From Inia geoffrensis (Eukaryota > Chordata > Mammalia > Artiodactyla > Iniidae): DNA of 64,000 bases. Location of the stretch: contig CM070905.1 of assembly GCA_036417435.1 (NCBI GenBank), forward strand, positions 25,645,592 through 25,709,591, read 5' to 3'. The stretch's first letter is position 1. The number at the start of each line of letters is the position of its first letter. Under the pieces are notes generated by a model. That model did not search any database, was not told where the DNA came from, and saw nothing but the letters and a program-made list of their open reading frames with translations. Of this stretch, positions 44,540 to 56,419 are shown piece after piece. The position numbers and the translations under genes are program-made.

Positions 44540-44680
44540 GGACTCTTAATCCACTGCAATGTAACATCAATGAAGGCAGGTATTTTTGTGTTTTGTTCAC
44601 TGTTGTATATGCAGCACCTAGAATTGAGTGCCTGACACATAAGAGACCCTCAATAATATTTGATCTTTCATTCATCCATT
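44540..44680 (+). mobile_element. L2 LINE 3' end
   Basis: 'CATCAATGAAGGCAGGTATTT', 'GTTCACTGTTGTATATGCAGC', 'GAGTGCCTGACACATAAGAG' and 'CCCTCAATAATATTTGATC' are the well-known L2 terminus. Confidence 0.75.
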
Positions 44681-44689
44681 CACTTAAAC

Positions 44690-45380
44690 AAGTTCATATG
44701 GGAGGAATTCTGGGATAAATGAGAAACAAAATCTGTTTTCAAAAATTCCATACCTTTGGCTGACAAATGTTTAAACAAATAATTATAAGACAAAGTGTAA
44801 TATGAAATAAGTTTGTGCACAGAGTATTATGGGAGCACTGAAGAAATACGCAGAATTCTGTCTGGGGCTGGAACAACTTTGAGGAAGATACTATGCTTAC
44901 TCTACAGGGGTAGACAGAGCTATTCCAGTGAGAGGAGAGATAATTGAGGGTGTGCTCTAGGAAGTTCAAAGTCCAGAGACACAGACCTTAGGGAGCCTCA
45001 TCAGGTGCTGATTGGGATATAAAATGAGCATTACGGAGAGGCAGTGAAGGGGACTGAGAGACAGTGGTGCATGTGTAAAAAACCTAGAATTTCTTTTTCC
45101 TTTTATGTATGGAAATCATTGAGGAATTTTAAGTATGGAAGTGAAATATATATATTCATACTTTAGTAAAGGATGAAATTGAGCATGATGTAGTCTAGGA
45201 AATAACAAGTTTGAATTTGGGCATGGTTTACAGCAATAGAGAAGATAAAACAGATTTCAACATTATTTGTACTTAGGAGGCATTAATGAGAGAACTGGTA
45301 AATGCATGGATTTGGGAGATAAGGGGAAAGAGTGAAATGGATGATGACTATTAGCTAAAAGCAATCAGTACTATGACCAG
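44690..45380 (-). mobile_element. L2-like LINE region, antisense
   Basis: 'CAAATAATTATAAGACAAAGTG', 'CACAGAGTATTATGGGAGCACT', 'GAGGAATTTTAAGTATGGAAG' and 'GATAAAACAGATTTCAACATT' follow a worn L2 reverse complement. Boundaries approximate. It ends where the young L1 begins. Confidence 0.45.
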
Positions 45381-45388
45381 GTCAAACT

Positions 45389-47429
45389 GAAGTTTCAGTC
45401 ACAGCAATCAGAGAAGGAAAAGAAATAAAAGGAATCCAAATCAGAAAAGAAGAAGTAAAACTGTCACTGCTTGCAGAAAACATGATACTATACATAGAGA
45501 ATCCTAAAGACACTACCAGGAAACTATTAGAGCTAATCAATGAATTTGGTAAAGTAGCAGGATACAAAATTAATGCACAGAAATCTCTTGCATTCCTATA
45601 TACCAATGATGAAAAATATGAAAGAGAAATTAAGGAATCACTCCCATTTACCACTGCAACAAAAAGAATAAAATACCTAGGAATAAACCTACCTATGGAG
45701 ACAAAAGACCTGTAAGACCTGTATGCAGAAAACTGTAAGACACTGATGAAAGAAATTAAAGATGGTACAAACAGATGGAGAGATATACCATGTTCTTGGT
45801 TTGGAAGAATCAACATTGTGAAAATGACTATACTACCCAAAGCAATCTACAGATTCAGTGCAATCTCTATCAAACTACCAATGGCATTTTTTATTGTGTA
45901 ATTACAAAAAATTGCACAGTTTGTATGGAAACACAAAAGACCCCGAATAGCCAAAGCAGTCTTGAGGGAAAAAAACAGAGCTGGAGGAATGAGACTCCCT
46001 GACTTCAGACTATATTACAAGGCTACAGTTATCAATCAAGACAGCATGGTACTGGCACAAACACAGAAATATAGATCAGCAGAACAGGATAGAAAGCCCA
46101 GAGATAAATCCACACACATAAGGTCACTTTATCTTTGATAAAGGAGGCAAGAATGTACAATGGAGAAAAGACAGCCTCTTCAATAAGTGGTGCTGGGAAC
46201 CTGGACAGCTACATGTAAAAAAATGAAATTAGGGCTTCCCTGGTGGCGCTAGTGGTTGAGAGTCCGCCTGCCGATGCAGGGGACACGGGTTCGTGCCCCG
46301 GACCGGGAAGATCCCACATGCTGCGGAGCGGCTGGGCCCGTGAGCCATGGCCGCTGAGCCTGCGTGTCCGGAGCCTGTGCTCCGCAACGGGAGAGGCCAC
46401 AGCAGTGAGAGGCCCGCGTACTGCAAAAAAAAAAAAAAAAAAAAAAATGAAATTAGAGCACTCCCTAATACCATACACAAAAATAAACTCAAAATGGATT
46501 AAAGACCTACATGTAAGGTCAGACACTATAAAACTCTTAGAGGAAAACATAGGCAGAACACTCTATGACATAAATCACAGCAAGATCCTTTTTGACCCAC
46601 CTCCTAGAGTAATGGAAATAAAAACAAAGATAAACAAATGGGACCTAAGGAAACTTAAAAGCTTTTGCACAGCAAGGGAAGCCATAAAGAAGGCGAAAAG
46701 ACAACCCTCAGAATGGGAGAAAGTATTTGCAAACGAAGCAACTGACAAAGGATTAATCTCCAAAATTTACACGCAGCTCATGCAGCTCAATATAAAAAAA
46801 ACAAACAACCCAGTCCAAAAATGGGCAGAAGACCTAAGTAGACATTTCTCCAAAGAAGATATACAGATTGCCAACAAACACATGAAAGGATGCTCAACAT
46901 CACTAATCATTAGAGAAATGCAAATCAAAGCTACAATGAGGTATCACCTCACACCAGTCAGAATGGTCATCATCAAAAAATCTATAAATAATAAATGCTG
47001 GAGAGGGTGTGGAGAAAAGGGAACCCTCTTGCACTGTTGGTGGGAATGGAAATTGATACAGCCACTATGGAAAACAGTATGAAGGTTCCTTAAGAAACTA
47101 AAATAGAACTACCATACAACCCAGCAATCCTGCTACCTGGCATATACCCTGAGAAAACCATAATTCAAAAAGAGTCATGTAACACAATGTTCACTGCAGC
47201 TCTATTTACAATAGCCAGGACATGGAAGCAACCTAAGTGCCCATCAACAGATGAATGGATAAAGAACATGTGGCAGATATATACAATGGAATATTACTCA
47301 GCCATAAAAAGAAATGAAATTGAGTTATTTGTAGTGAGGTGGATGTACCTAGAGTCTGTCATATAGAGTGAAGTAAGTCAGAAAGAGAAATACAAATACC
47401 ATATGCTAACACATATATATGGAATCTAG
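45389..47429 (+). pseudogene. L1 ORF2 3' portion, broken, catalytic motif lost
   Basis: ORF2 is the endonuclease/reverse transcriptase of L1. Only the part from the RT catalytic block on is present. Where the family has F/YADD, codons 45470-45481 read LAEN, so both catalytic aspartates are gone. Downstream stretches such as [16 protein letters not shown] and YLGINLP are readable but separated by stops and frameshifts, and the CHR-2 SINE splits the frame at 46232. The C-terminal cysteine-containing segment ([10 protein letters not shown]) is readable near 47020-47050. Confidence 0.9.
46232..46440 (+). mobile_element. CHR-2-type SINE inserted in L1 ORF2
   Basis: GGGCTTCCCTGGTGGCGCTA head (one extra T in the A-box-like region), full body and A24-like tail. 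TSD AAAAAAATGAAATTA at 46217-46231 and 46441-46455. The 279-codon plus-strand frame from 46243 joins SINE read-through to L1 ORF2 and is not a gene. Confidence 0.97.
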
Positions 47430-47800
47430 AAAAATAAAAAACTAAAAATGGTTACAAAGAACCCAGGGGCAGGACAGGAATAAAAACTCAGATGTAGAGA
47501 ATGGACTTGAGGACACAGGGAGGGGGAAGGGTAAGCTGGGACAAAGTGAGAGGTTGGCATGGACATGTATACAATACCAAATGTAAAACAGATAGCTAGT
47601 GGGGAGCAGCCGCGTAGCACAGGGAGATCAGCTCAGTGCTTTGTGACCACTAGAGTGGGGGGATGGAGAGGGTGGGTGGGAGACGCAAGAGGGAGGAGAT
47701 ATGGGGATATATGTATATGTATACCTGTTTCACTTTGTTACAAAGCAGAAACTAACACACCATTGTAAAACAATGATACTCCAATAAAGATGTTAAAAAA
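47430..47800 (+). other. L1 3'UTR with polypurine/G-run tract
   Basis: ACAGGAATAAAAACTCAGAT, G-runs at 47518-47540, then GGGATATATGTATATGTATA and ACACACCATTGTAAAACAAT, ending with AATAAA. Retained regulatory/3'-end part of the truncated L1. Confidence 0.85.
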
Positions 47801-47804
47801 GAAA

Positions 47805-49470
47805 GTGAACAAATAGCTATATTATAAAAAATTAATGAATTAAAAAATGTGAACAATAAACAGTAACCCCAAAGTAGTTTTCTTATATAGAAAAGATGCC
47901 TTATAAAAAGATAATAAAGCACAAAACACCTAAGAAGAAACCTAACAAGGAATCTGCAGTATATATGCATACATAATTTAAATGTTCATTGAGACATGAA
48001 AGAAAAATTTAATAACTAGAGTGTGATACCTTCTGCTTGCATAGAAATAGCCCCATCAGTTCATTGTAAATACAAACATGAACACATCTAAATCAATTGG
48101 TAACATAACTCTCTATCCTCCTCTCTCTCCTCTTCCTCATTCTACTTCTTGATTTCAATCTGAGAAAAAAAAAACTTCCTAACATTTGTGTGTATAAATA
48201 AATGTGTAAGGATGAGAAAAAAAGCCAAAAAAGGTTTTTTGATGGTAGAGAACTACTCCTGTCAAGTATACTAAGCTGTACTAATTAAAACCATGCAATA
48301 ATGGCTTATGGGCTGACAAACCAATGGAACAGAATAGAGGACAAAAATAGAACCGTTTATATGGGATATTTAGTACATGATAAATACAGGTTTTCAAAAC
48401 TCAGTGATGGAAAAACAGATTACTCAACAGATTGGATTAGGATAACTAGCTATGCGTTGAGAAAAAAGAGCTAGACCCTTACCTTTCTCAACAAAATAAA
48501 CTCCAAATGATTCACTTTCAACAAAATTTAAAAAACAAACCAAAAAAATGTTTACAATACATATGGCATAATTTTGTTAATCTATAAATAAGTATTAATG
48601 ATTTATTTTTTTAAAGTGAACAACTGCATAAAATGGCCAAAGGGTCTGGAATGCCAATCTTTCTCTCCTCTCTCGCTCTCTCACACACACACTCATACAC
48701 ATGTACATCATATAAATGACTAATAGTACACATAAAAGCTCACCTCACTTAATTAAAATATGCCAATAAAACAAAATTTAGCTGCTTCTTTACCAACTAG
48801 ACATGCAAATATTGTAAACATTTATAAAATTCCATGTTATTTAAAGCATGGGAAAGTCAGTACACCCTTTGCCAGAAGTGTATAGATGCTTCGTACCAAT
48901 TTTTGTAGGGAAACTGAAATTTTCAAAATATAAACTATATATGTCATTTGAAATTTAGACTATGATAAGATTTACTCAAACAAGTGCTCATTAAATGGAC
49001 AAGGATTTTCATTTTGATAGGGAGTGACAAACCTAAGTGCCCATTAAATGTACAAGGATTTTCACTGCATAGGAGTGATACTGGGTTGGATGCATAAACT
49101 GGGCTACATAGTTAAGAAGCAGTACTATGGAGCCATTAACGAAGAGTGAGTTATAGCTATGAGTTTTGCTATAGTAAGATTATGCATAATTTTATTTCTA
49201 AGTGAAAGAAGCAAGTGGAGATCAGTATATGTAGTTTGATTACATTAAAAATAGCATATGCATATACTTTTTTATTTGCATATTCATGCAAAGAAGTGCT
49301 AGAAAAATGCACCCCAAACTGCTAACAATAACCACAGCTGAGGAGAGGAATTAAGGCAGCAGTAGGTATAGGAAGGAGGCTTTCATTTTTAATTTTTATT
49401 ATTTTAGTATTTTCTGAAATTTTTTATAATGGCCATATATTACTTTTTAATAAAGACTACTTACTGTATA
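47805..49470 (+). mobile_element. Ancient L1ME-type ORF2 3' portion and 3'UTR
   Basis: Sense-orientation landmarks in order: 'ACCTAAGAAGAAACCTAACAAG', 'AACCAATGGAACAGAATAGAGG' (48321 on), 'CTTTCTCAACAAAATAAACTCC', then 'CTAAGTGCCCATTAAATGTAC', 'ACTATGGAGCCATTAACGAAG' and 'TTTTCTGAAATTTTTTATAATG' near the end. Much older than the L1 to its left, which may have inserted into it. A (TCTC)n/(CA)n patch is at 48660-48700. Confidence 0.65.
48982..49078. repeat. Imperfect 53-bp tandem duplication
   Basis: AAGTGCTCATTAAATGGACA... at 48982 and AAGTGCCCATTAAATGTACA... at 49035 each continue with AAGGATTTTCA and a GGAGTGA end. A local duplication inside the ancient L1 fragment. Confidence 0.85.
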
Positions 49471-51655
49471 GTAGTGAGTTAAATACTTTAATAGTCTATA
49501 GTTCTAACTGGATTTCCTAGCAATAACAATTTGGGATAAAATTAGACACATTTCCTCCTCAACAAAGAATGTGTTTCAATAGGCTGCTGAGTAGACCTGT
49601 TGTGAAGGCACAGATAAATGGGACCGAGCAAGACAAATAACCCATCCATGCGATTGCACAAGCAATTCCTCCATATGACTGACCTGCAGACTCAAGGGCT
49701 TAATTTTGTCAGGAATTTATTTACTCTGGAGATGGAAGTAAGTGATTAACATAACCCAACGTCGAATACTTACAGCAAAATTCTCTGACATTCTTCCTCT
49801 GGTTTCTTGCTCACCAGGCAAACTTTTTATTAGAAGTTGGCTCCCCAAGTACTTCTGCTTGTGTTGTAAATTAATAAATTCATATTCTCATTTATACTTC
49901 AGGCTCTGGAAACTTGATTAATGTGAATCTCATCCTTGGCAATTGACCCATTCTTGGAATGCTGACAAAATCAAATTTCTGAGCATATGGAAACGATCCT
50001 AGGACCTAGATTCTAGTGTCATCGCCAAGGCAAATGCTAACTTTAGAAACCATTCATTCAGGTGAAACAGACTTTTGCTGAAAACAGCCCTTCTAACTAA
50101 AATACCCCTTTCTAAAAATTATAACTATTATACAAGGCTTGATCCAAACCTTACCTCCTACATAAAATCTTCCATCATCATAAAAGGTGACTTGCCTCTT
50201 CTAAATTTTTGTAGAAATTATTTCCCTTGTACTCAGGCACTTATCACACATTGATTGTATCTTTGTTCACTGACATTGATTACATCCTGTACAAAATTAA
50301 ACTACTGGTATATTTTTCTGCAATCAGTGTTATCTGGCATAATCCCTTACATGCACTATGGTTAGAGTTTAGTATATACTTGTCAATTTAAGACTTCTTG
50401 ATTGCCTTCTGCTGTAATCTTTCCTTCTCTGAACTTATTTCCTATATCACCATTTAAACATGTGCCTTATTACATTTCTTTCAGTTTTATTTTATACTAT
50501 TAACTTTCATAAAGTGACTATCTTTCTTTTAGCTTATATACTATCTGGTGATGAAAAACATTTATTAGTATATGAAATGAATTACTGAATGAATTTAAGC
50601 ATTACTGAAATGCTTACTGAATGAATTTAAGCATTCTGTTGTTCTCCTTTACGTAACTATAATGCATAGTGCTTTTAACCAAGTAGACCCCCTCCATATG
50701 AGTGTTAAATGAACAGATACCCACATGATATTATAGGACCTCCTAACAGAAGTTCTATGAATTAGTGATTCGGGAATCTTTTTAGATAACTATCCTTAGA
50801 TTTGCTTCGAAGGGAAACAGAAAACTCCCAAGTGTTATAGGTTCACTTTAAAGAATGGTATTAAGTAGATGACAAGTGAAGAGTCATTGCCCACCAGCAT
50901 AATTGTTTTATTTATGTACTCCCTGTCTGCTTCCAGGGTGAATAAAAATGTTCTGTGAGGTGATACTTTTCTTTTCTTTTTTTTTTTTTTTTTACATATT
51001 TGCATTAGCTTTTGTTAATTAATTTAATTACCGTGACCCAAAGCAACCCAGGCTTGCTTGAAGTGTTAGTCAGGTCTGGAATAGAGCAGGTAACGCCTTA
51101 TGGAAATAATACCTCTTGTAGACTCTGTCTGGTGGTGTGCTCATTGTATTAGTATCTGGGCACCTTGCTTTATAGAGTTTGACTATCTCTGACCACATAT
51201 TAAAAAGGTTACAGAAATATAAAAGTGATGTGTTGAACCTGAACTAATAAAGCATTTCTCTGGTAAGTGTAGGTCAGTTACTTCTAAAATTCTACAAAGG
51301 AAATCAGTTCTCATATTCATTGCCACTTACCTTGAAGGTATTAATTATCAGAGCTAGAATGCATCTATAATAGTTACATTTCATGTTTATATTTGCATAT
51401 ATAATCTCTGTGTGTTTCTATCCCTCATTTAAGGTATAAAGTCAATTCATTTCTCTAGAAATGTTCCTTTAATTCTCAAGTTCAAAAACTGGGAAATGTC
51501 CTATCTTATTCTTAGACATTTCTGTTATGATTTATTATTATTATTATTATTCTTTTCAAGGACTTTTCCTGACAATTCAGAAATGGTGACCAAACTCTGA
51601 ACATGCTGTCCTGGCTACTGCTATAAGTAACTTGTCCTCTTGAAAGTCAACATGG
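49471..51655. other. No gene recognised; small repeats only
   Basis: Mostly unassigned. Weak L2-like sequence may lie at 50130-50560. A T-rich run lies at 50976-50993, and an ATT run at 51531-51551. No exon supported. Confidence 0.4.
50582..50635. repeat. 22-bp direct repeat at 32-bp spacing
   Basis: TTACTGAATGAATTTAAGCA(TT) occurs at 50582-50603 and again at 50614-50635 without change. Confidence 0.92.
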
Positions 51656-52117
51656 CAAAGAACTGAGAGGCAGACAGCTATTTCATCTTCCTTAGAAAGG
51701 AGGACAGAAAATGAAACCCACAATATGTGGGGCACCAGCGTGGTCTCCCCTTTAACTCCCTAAGGCAGTCTGCTCCACAGGGCTTTGTGGAAGACCACTG
51801 GAGTGGTTGAAGAAGGAACGGCGGATGGAAGCAAAAGGAGAAGACTGGGATAAATAGAGCAGCGTGGACCATTCAAAGTAGTAATTAATGACCCCAAACA
51901 GGAACTCAAGCACTTTTTCACTCCTCTCTCTTCTGTTCCTAACAGATACCAGAGTGGTGAACAGGCTGCAAAATAGTACATCCCTGATCCTCTGGCTTTG
52001 GAGTAAGTGGCCAATGTGAAAGCCACAGAATTATTTAAGGATGAAGGATTTGTCCAAAATTTGAGTTTGTCAAAGATTTTTTTTAGCTGAGTAAAAATGA
52101 TTTTTCTTAAAAAAAAA
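51656..52117. other. No gene recognised
   Basis: Unassigned. The 199-codon minus frame covering 51760-52359 starts in the antisense SINE and has no recognisable domain beyond it. Confidence 0.45.
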
Positions 52118-52129
52118 AAAAAAATGCAG

Positions 52130-52342
52130 GGGCTTCCCTGGTGGTGCAGTGGTTGAGCATCCGCCTGCTGATGCAGGGGACAGGAGTTCATGCCCCGGTC
52201 CGGGAAGAGCCCACATGCCGCAGAGCGGCTGGGCCCGTGAGCCATGGTCACTGAGCCCGCGCGTACGGAGCCTGTGCTCCGCAACGGGAGAGGCCACAAC
52301 AGTGAGAGGCCCGCGTACCGCAAAACAAACAAACAAACAAAC
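52130..52342 (+). mobile_element. CHR-2-type SINE
   Basis: GGGCTTCCCTGGTGGTGCAG head, full body, CCGCAAAACAAACAAAC tail. Short TSD AAAAAATGCAG / AAAAACTGCAG-like at 52119-52129 and 52344-52354. Frames of 65-88 codons here are read-through. Confidence 0.95.
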
Positions 52343-52354
52343 AAAAAACTGCAG

Positions 52355-53029
52355 TCCAAGTTATAAAGGAAATTAGAAAGTTACAAGTTGTATCTGGTTC
52401 TAGGGTGTGTACACTGCACAGAGGCATCACATTTAAGAGTGTCATTTGTAACTAAAATATTTACTAACATAGATGAGCGCATGGGCTGTTTTGAAGATTC
52501 CTTTGCTTCTAGGCTGTGTCCATTAAAGAAGAAATCTTCACCATGTAAACCCACACTTGGATGCATGGCTGTGTTCACAAACCATGACCTGGGCTTTCAA
52601 TTAGGTTGATTCCTTCACTTACTTGATATTTTTAAATGCTCTATAATTCCCACTCCTTACTACCTCCTCTTTCCCCAACAGACCTAATCCCAACAAAACA
52701 ATCTGGTTATCCCACCTTGAGCTGGGGTGGCTGTGGTCTCAGACTTGCACACTATGTGCTGGGTCCATTGTTTCGTAGGTGACTGTGAGCTTAAGAGAGT
52801 TGGTACAGAAAGCTCAAAAAGGTATCCATTTCTTCTCTAAATATACCTGTGTAAGCACTGGTATAAAGCATGAATTAATGATCCTAATCCTGCCAAATGA
52901 GTGAAAGGCTTCCTGTAAACAGATGCCTGAAACTAGGAATGGCTGCCTTCAGTTGTACCAAACTATCTGACTTTGCCTATTTGGTAAAGGAAAAAAATAG
53001 GCCAGTGGCTTGGCTTCATCAAAATTTCA
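52355..53029. other. No gene recognised
   Basis: Unassigned sequence. The 73-codon plus frame at 52388-52609 has no recognisable domain. Confidence 0.45.
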
Positions 53030-53720
53030 GAACTGAGACCTTAGAGTCCTTTTAAACATTTCTCTCTTCTGTCTCTTACTTTCAATCAGTCTCCGTGTCC
53101 CATAAATTCTACCTCCTAAATGCTTCTCCAATCTCCTCATGCCTCTCCAATCCTACTACTAGAGATTTATTTCAAACCCCCATCATTTCTTACGTGATTT
53201 ACTACATTCATCTACTAGATTATTCTGTTTATTATCCATCTTTGTTTACTATTAGTCTCTAGCACTTGTCAGTAGGCTTTGTGAGAGAGTGAGATGGAAG
53301 GAGACAAAGAGGAGGAGGGGAGAAAAGAGAATAAATGCTTGTCCTCTTCTTCACTGTACCTCCAGCATGTGTGACATCGCTTGATGTGTAGCAGATGAGC
53401 AAAACATATGCATGAACACTATGCATGTGAATAAATGAATAAGGGGTTGTGTGCAAACTGGGTAGATGTATTCAGCCTACCATCCTGTAGGTTGGAGTTA
53501 TAGTGATTTTTTGAAATATAAACCTAAACATGTCACTCTCATCCTTGATTTACTCTGATTTACTCTGTGGCCATAAATATGAAGCCTACCAGATGTGGAA
53601 TTTAAGAACATCTTTTAAGTCAGTTTTCACCATTCATTCCTGTAACTAGTGTCTATCCCACTTTCAACCATTTGATTTTTCGCCCTTCTCTGAAAACAGT
53701 AAACAGTATTTTGTTCCTCA
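53030..53720 (+). mobile_element. L2 LINE fragments
   Basis: 'TCTCTTACTTTCAATCAGTC', 'CTACCTCCTAAATGCTTCTCC', 'TTTCTTACGTGATTTACTAC' then, after an unassigned gap, 'AAACCTAAACATGTCACTCTC' follow worn L2 ORF2 3' sequence in sense orientation. Confidence 0.45.
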
Positions 53721-53832
53721 TCTCCATGTCTACTTGCATAATATTAGTTTCAAATCCATTCACAGCATTTTTTTGGACAATGACTTCATGAAGGAAGTTG
53801 AGCATGCTACCTACCTCTATCACAGGACTATT

Positions 53833-54038
53833 TTTTTTTTTTTTTTGCAGTACGTGGGCCTCTCACTGTTGTGGCCTCTCCCGTTGCGGAGGACAGGCTC
53901 CGGATGCGCAGGCTCAGTGGCCGTGGCTCACGGGCCCAGCCGCTCCGCGGCACGTGGGATCTTCCTGGACCGTGGCACGAACCCGTGTCCCCTGCATCGG
54001 CAGGCGGACTCTCAACCACTGTGCCACCAGGGAAGCCC
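53833..54038 (-). mobile_element. CHR-2-type SINE, antisense
   Basis: The minus strand reads GGGCTTCCCTGGTGGCACAG to a poly(A) tail seen as T-rich 53831-53846. TSD CAGGACTATT at 53823-53832 and 54039-54048 is exact. Inserted in an L2 background. Read-through frames of 63-126 codons on both strands. Confidence 0.96.
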
Positions 54039-54119
54039 CAGGACTATTGAATCTATTGTGAATTTTGTCACTTATTGTCCTCCCACTTTGGAAAGTGAGT
54101 TCCTCCCAAGGTAAGGGTA

Positions 54120-54210
54120 GAGTTTTTGTGTGCGCACGGTGTTATACACTTCCCTGCTTAGTAGACATCTGATATGTATTTACTGAATGAAAAAAAATGA
54201 ATGAACCATG
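54120..54210 (+). mobile_element. L2 LINE 3' terminus
   Basis: 'CTTCCCTGCTTAGTAGACAT', 'CTGATATGTATTTACTGAATG' and ending AATGAATGA, a worn L2 end. Probably the continuation of the fragment split by the SINE. Confidence 0.45.
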
Positions 54211-54724
54211 ACACCCACCACGAAAGGTACACTGGTGACTTCAGGCACTTGTATCAAGTTTAATTTGGGGTCGACGTCTATCACTGGACTGAAAGTGTTC
54301 CCTTTTTCTCTTTTCCACTATCCAGTTATTTAAGTGGTAGTTTGAAAGTAAGGAAGCTGACAGCTGAGATTTGAGGAAGCTGAGATTTAATATTTCAACC
54401 TTGATTTAGATTGATAAATAAAAGCTAGAGATATTTCTAACCAAGGTTTGGGATAACATGGACACAGAATTTTTCTCAGAAAATGGTATTTATTGTGCTT
54501 ACTTATATATAGTTGAATTTGCATGTCTTACTCAAAAAGTACTATTGACAGTTTTAGGTGCATATTCGAACTACACATGAATAATCTGGCTCTATAAGGA
54601 TGCAGAAGAATTTGGCAGCACTAGTGTTTTCTCCTTACATCTGTATGAAATTGGAACAGCTAATTCTCAGATCCTCAACTTCTTTGAGTGTCAACTAATG
54701 ATAACATTTAATTCACAAAGTCAG
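54211..54724. other. No gene recognised
   Basis: Unassigned A+T-rich sequence. Confidence 0.45.
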
Positions 54725-54945
54725 TGATGATATTTATGTCATTTATTTAGAAATTATTATGTGCCAGCTTCTATGATAAGCACATGGTGTAACCTGTTTA
54801 ACCCTCCAAACACCTGAATGAATAATCGTCTTCTTACGTGGCATAAAAAGATAACCACTTAAGATTTTATTGTAAGTGATCGGATTAGAGTACAGGTTAG
54901 ACAGATCCCAAAGTTATCCACTTAACTACTACACTATGACAAAAC
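54725..54945 (-). mobile_element. MIR SINE, antisense, worn
   Basis: 'TTAGAAATTATTATGTGCCAGC', 'CTATGATAAGCACATGGTGTAA', 'GGCATAAAAAGATAACCACTTA' and 'GATCGGATTAGAGTACAGGTT' match a reverse-complement MIR in order. Confidence 0.6.
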
Positions 54946-56039
54946 TTCCTGTGACAAAACCTTCCTTGCGTAGTATACCTAATTTCCAGGTAACTGTGCA
55001 TATTGGGAAGAAAGTATTGATTTTTAAATAGAAGTCCCTCCTGAGAAGCTAATAAATATGATTCATTAATGGATTGTATAACTGTTCCTATCACTTCTCC
55101 TTGAAGAGGGCTATTACACTGATTTCTTTCTTAATTTACCATGGGGATTTAACATTCTATTATTTATTCAGTTCATATACCACAATAACATAACACTATA
55201 AAAATAAATTGAAATACTCTGAGTAGAAGGCAAGTAATTAACATTATTTCAGCTGTGTTCTGCAGAGTGAAGGAATGTGTTTTGTGACTCAAAAACTTGT
55301 TTTCTAAAATCAGTTCATCTTCTGAAATGCAGTTGTGTTACTGACACATTGTTTTCTTTTTTGCTTTTGTTATTTCTTGAAGCACTTTTAACTGGTTATT
55401 TTTCTATCCACAGTGAGGGAAAGAGTTATGAAACGTTATTCAAAGAAAACACTAATACCTCCTTAGGGTCTCTCTGAGGTACACTAAATTTTTATCATTT
55501 GAAATTTCTTTTAGTGTGGTACTATTTGTGAATCATCAACATCATCACTATCAACCTTGTAATTTTTTGAAAACTGTATGGATTCCATTTCAGTTGTCTA
55601 CCCACACATGCTCCTGTACAAGGAGCTGTGGACAGAATGTGCTGCCTTGTAATGCAGAACAATGCGTACTCTAAATTTTTTTTAGTCTAGGAGAGGGTGT
55701 GGGGAGGAAAGTGAAGAAACTGAAGGAGAGAGAAAGGAAAATGAAAAGAAAAGGAAAAGTAGAATTAAAGTATCTGCTTTTATTCTAAAGTATATCAGAA
55801 ATGTTCATTCCAAAATCATTCCGTGAATTTTTTACGTCACTGCACAACTTACTTTTTATCAACATTTTTTAAGGCTAAATCTATCAAATATTTCATTTTG
55901 CCATTTTGTGAAAAATGTTTCAAACCAAATATAACTGAGAAAAAATAATGGAAACTGTTTTCGTAATTCCATTTAAGGAATAAAACATTAAAATTATAGT
56001 TGAATATCACTCTCTCTCTACAGTCACATCAGAGCTAAC
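54946..56039. other. No gene recognised; homopurine patch
   Basis: Unassigned. A purine-rich run at about 55713-55760 (AAGAAACTGAAGGAGAGAGA then AAAGGAAAATGAAAAGAAAA) is the only notable feature. Confidence 0.45.
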
Positions 56040-56400
56040 TACACCTGTACATCAGTGAGGATAGACTAGATAATAAACTATGTCCCAAACCACAGTAATG
56101 TAAAAAAACAACCGTTTATATCTTACTCATGGTAAAAGATCATGTGGGCAGGCAGTCAGGGACTCAGAATAACAGAGTACCTACTATTTTGAACTTGGAT
56201 AGCCTTCATAGTAGTAAGAAAATTGAGATTTCTGTAGAGTCTCACACCAACAACAAATGCTTAACCTGAAAAGAAATTATGTTACTTCCACTAATAGATC
56301 ATTGGCTGGAACAAATCATGTAGTCCCACTAACTCAAAAAGCATGAGAAAGTACAGACCTGCCATGTATCAATACTTGAAAAGCATATAAACCAGAAATA
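56040..56400. repeat. Ancient interspersed repeat, family uncertain
   Basis: 'GAGGATAGACTAGATAATAAAC', 'ACCGTTTATATCTTACTCATGG' and 'TTACTTCCACTAATAGATCATTGGC'-like segments resemble an old dispersed mammalian repeat that I cannot name. Noncoding. Confidence 0.35.
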
Positions 56401-56419
56401 CTGGTGAACAGAAATAATG

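Larger units (their letters stand above)
45389..47800 (+). mobile_element. 5'-truncated L1 retrotransposon
   Basis: Begins inside the ORF2 reverse-transcriptase domain (AGTCACAGCAATCAGAGAAG) and runs to the 3'UTR end with ACTCCAATAAAGATGTT. It aligns with 61.48-63.64 kb of the L1 at the right, and carries a SINE at 46232. No TSD could be paired by eye. A purine-rich 3'UTR with G-runs follows the ORF2 stop near 47427. Confidence 0.93.

Noticed and set aside
45382..45840. 152-codon minus-strand frame
   Set aside because: It is the antisense of the L1 ORF2 reverse-transcriptase region; a similar frame appears opposite 61492-61686 in the other L1.
51760..52359. 199-codon minus-strand frame
   Set aside because: The N-terminal half is antisense CHR-2 SINE and the rest has no recognisable domain, splice or promoter context.
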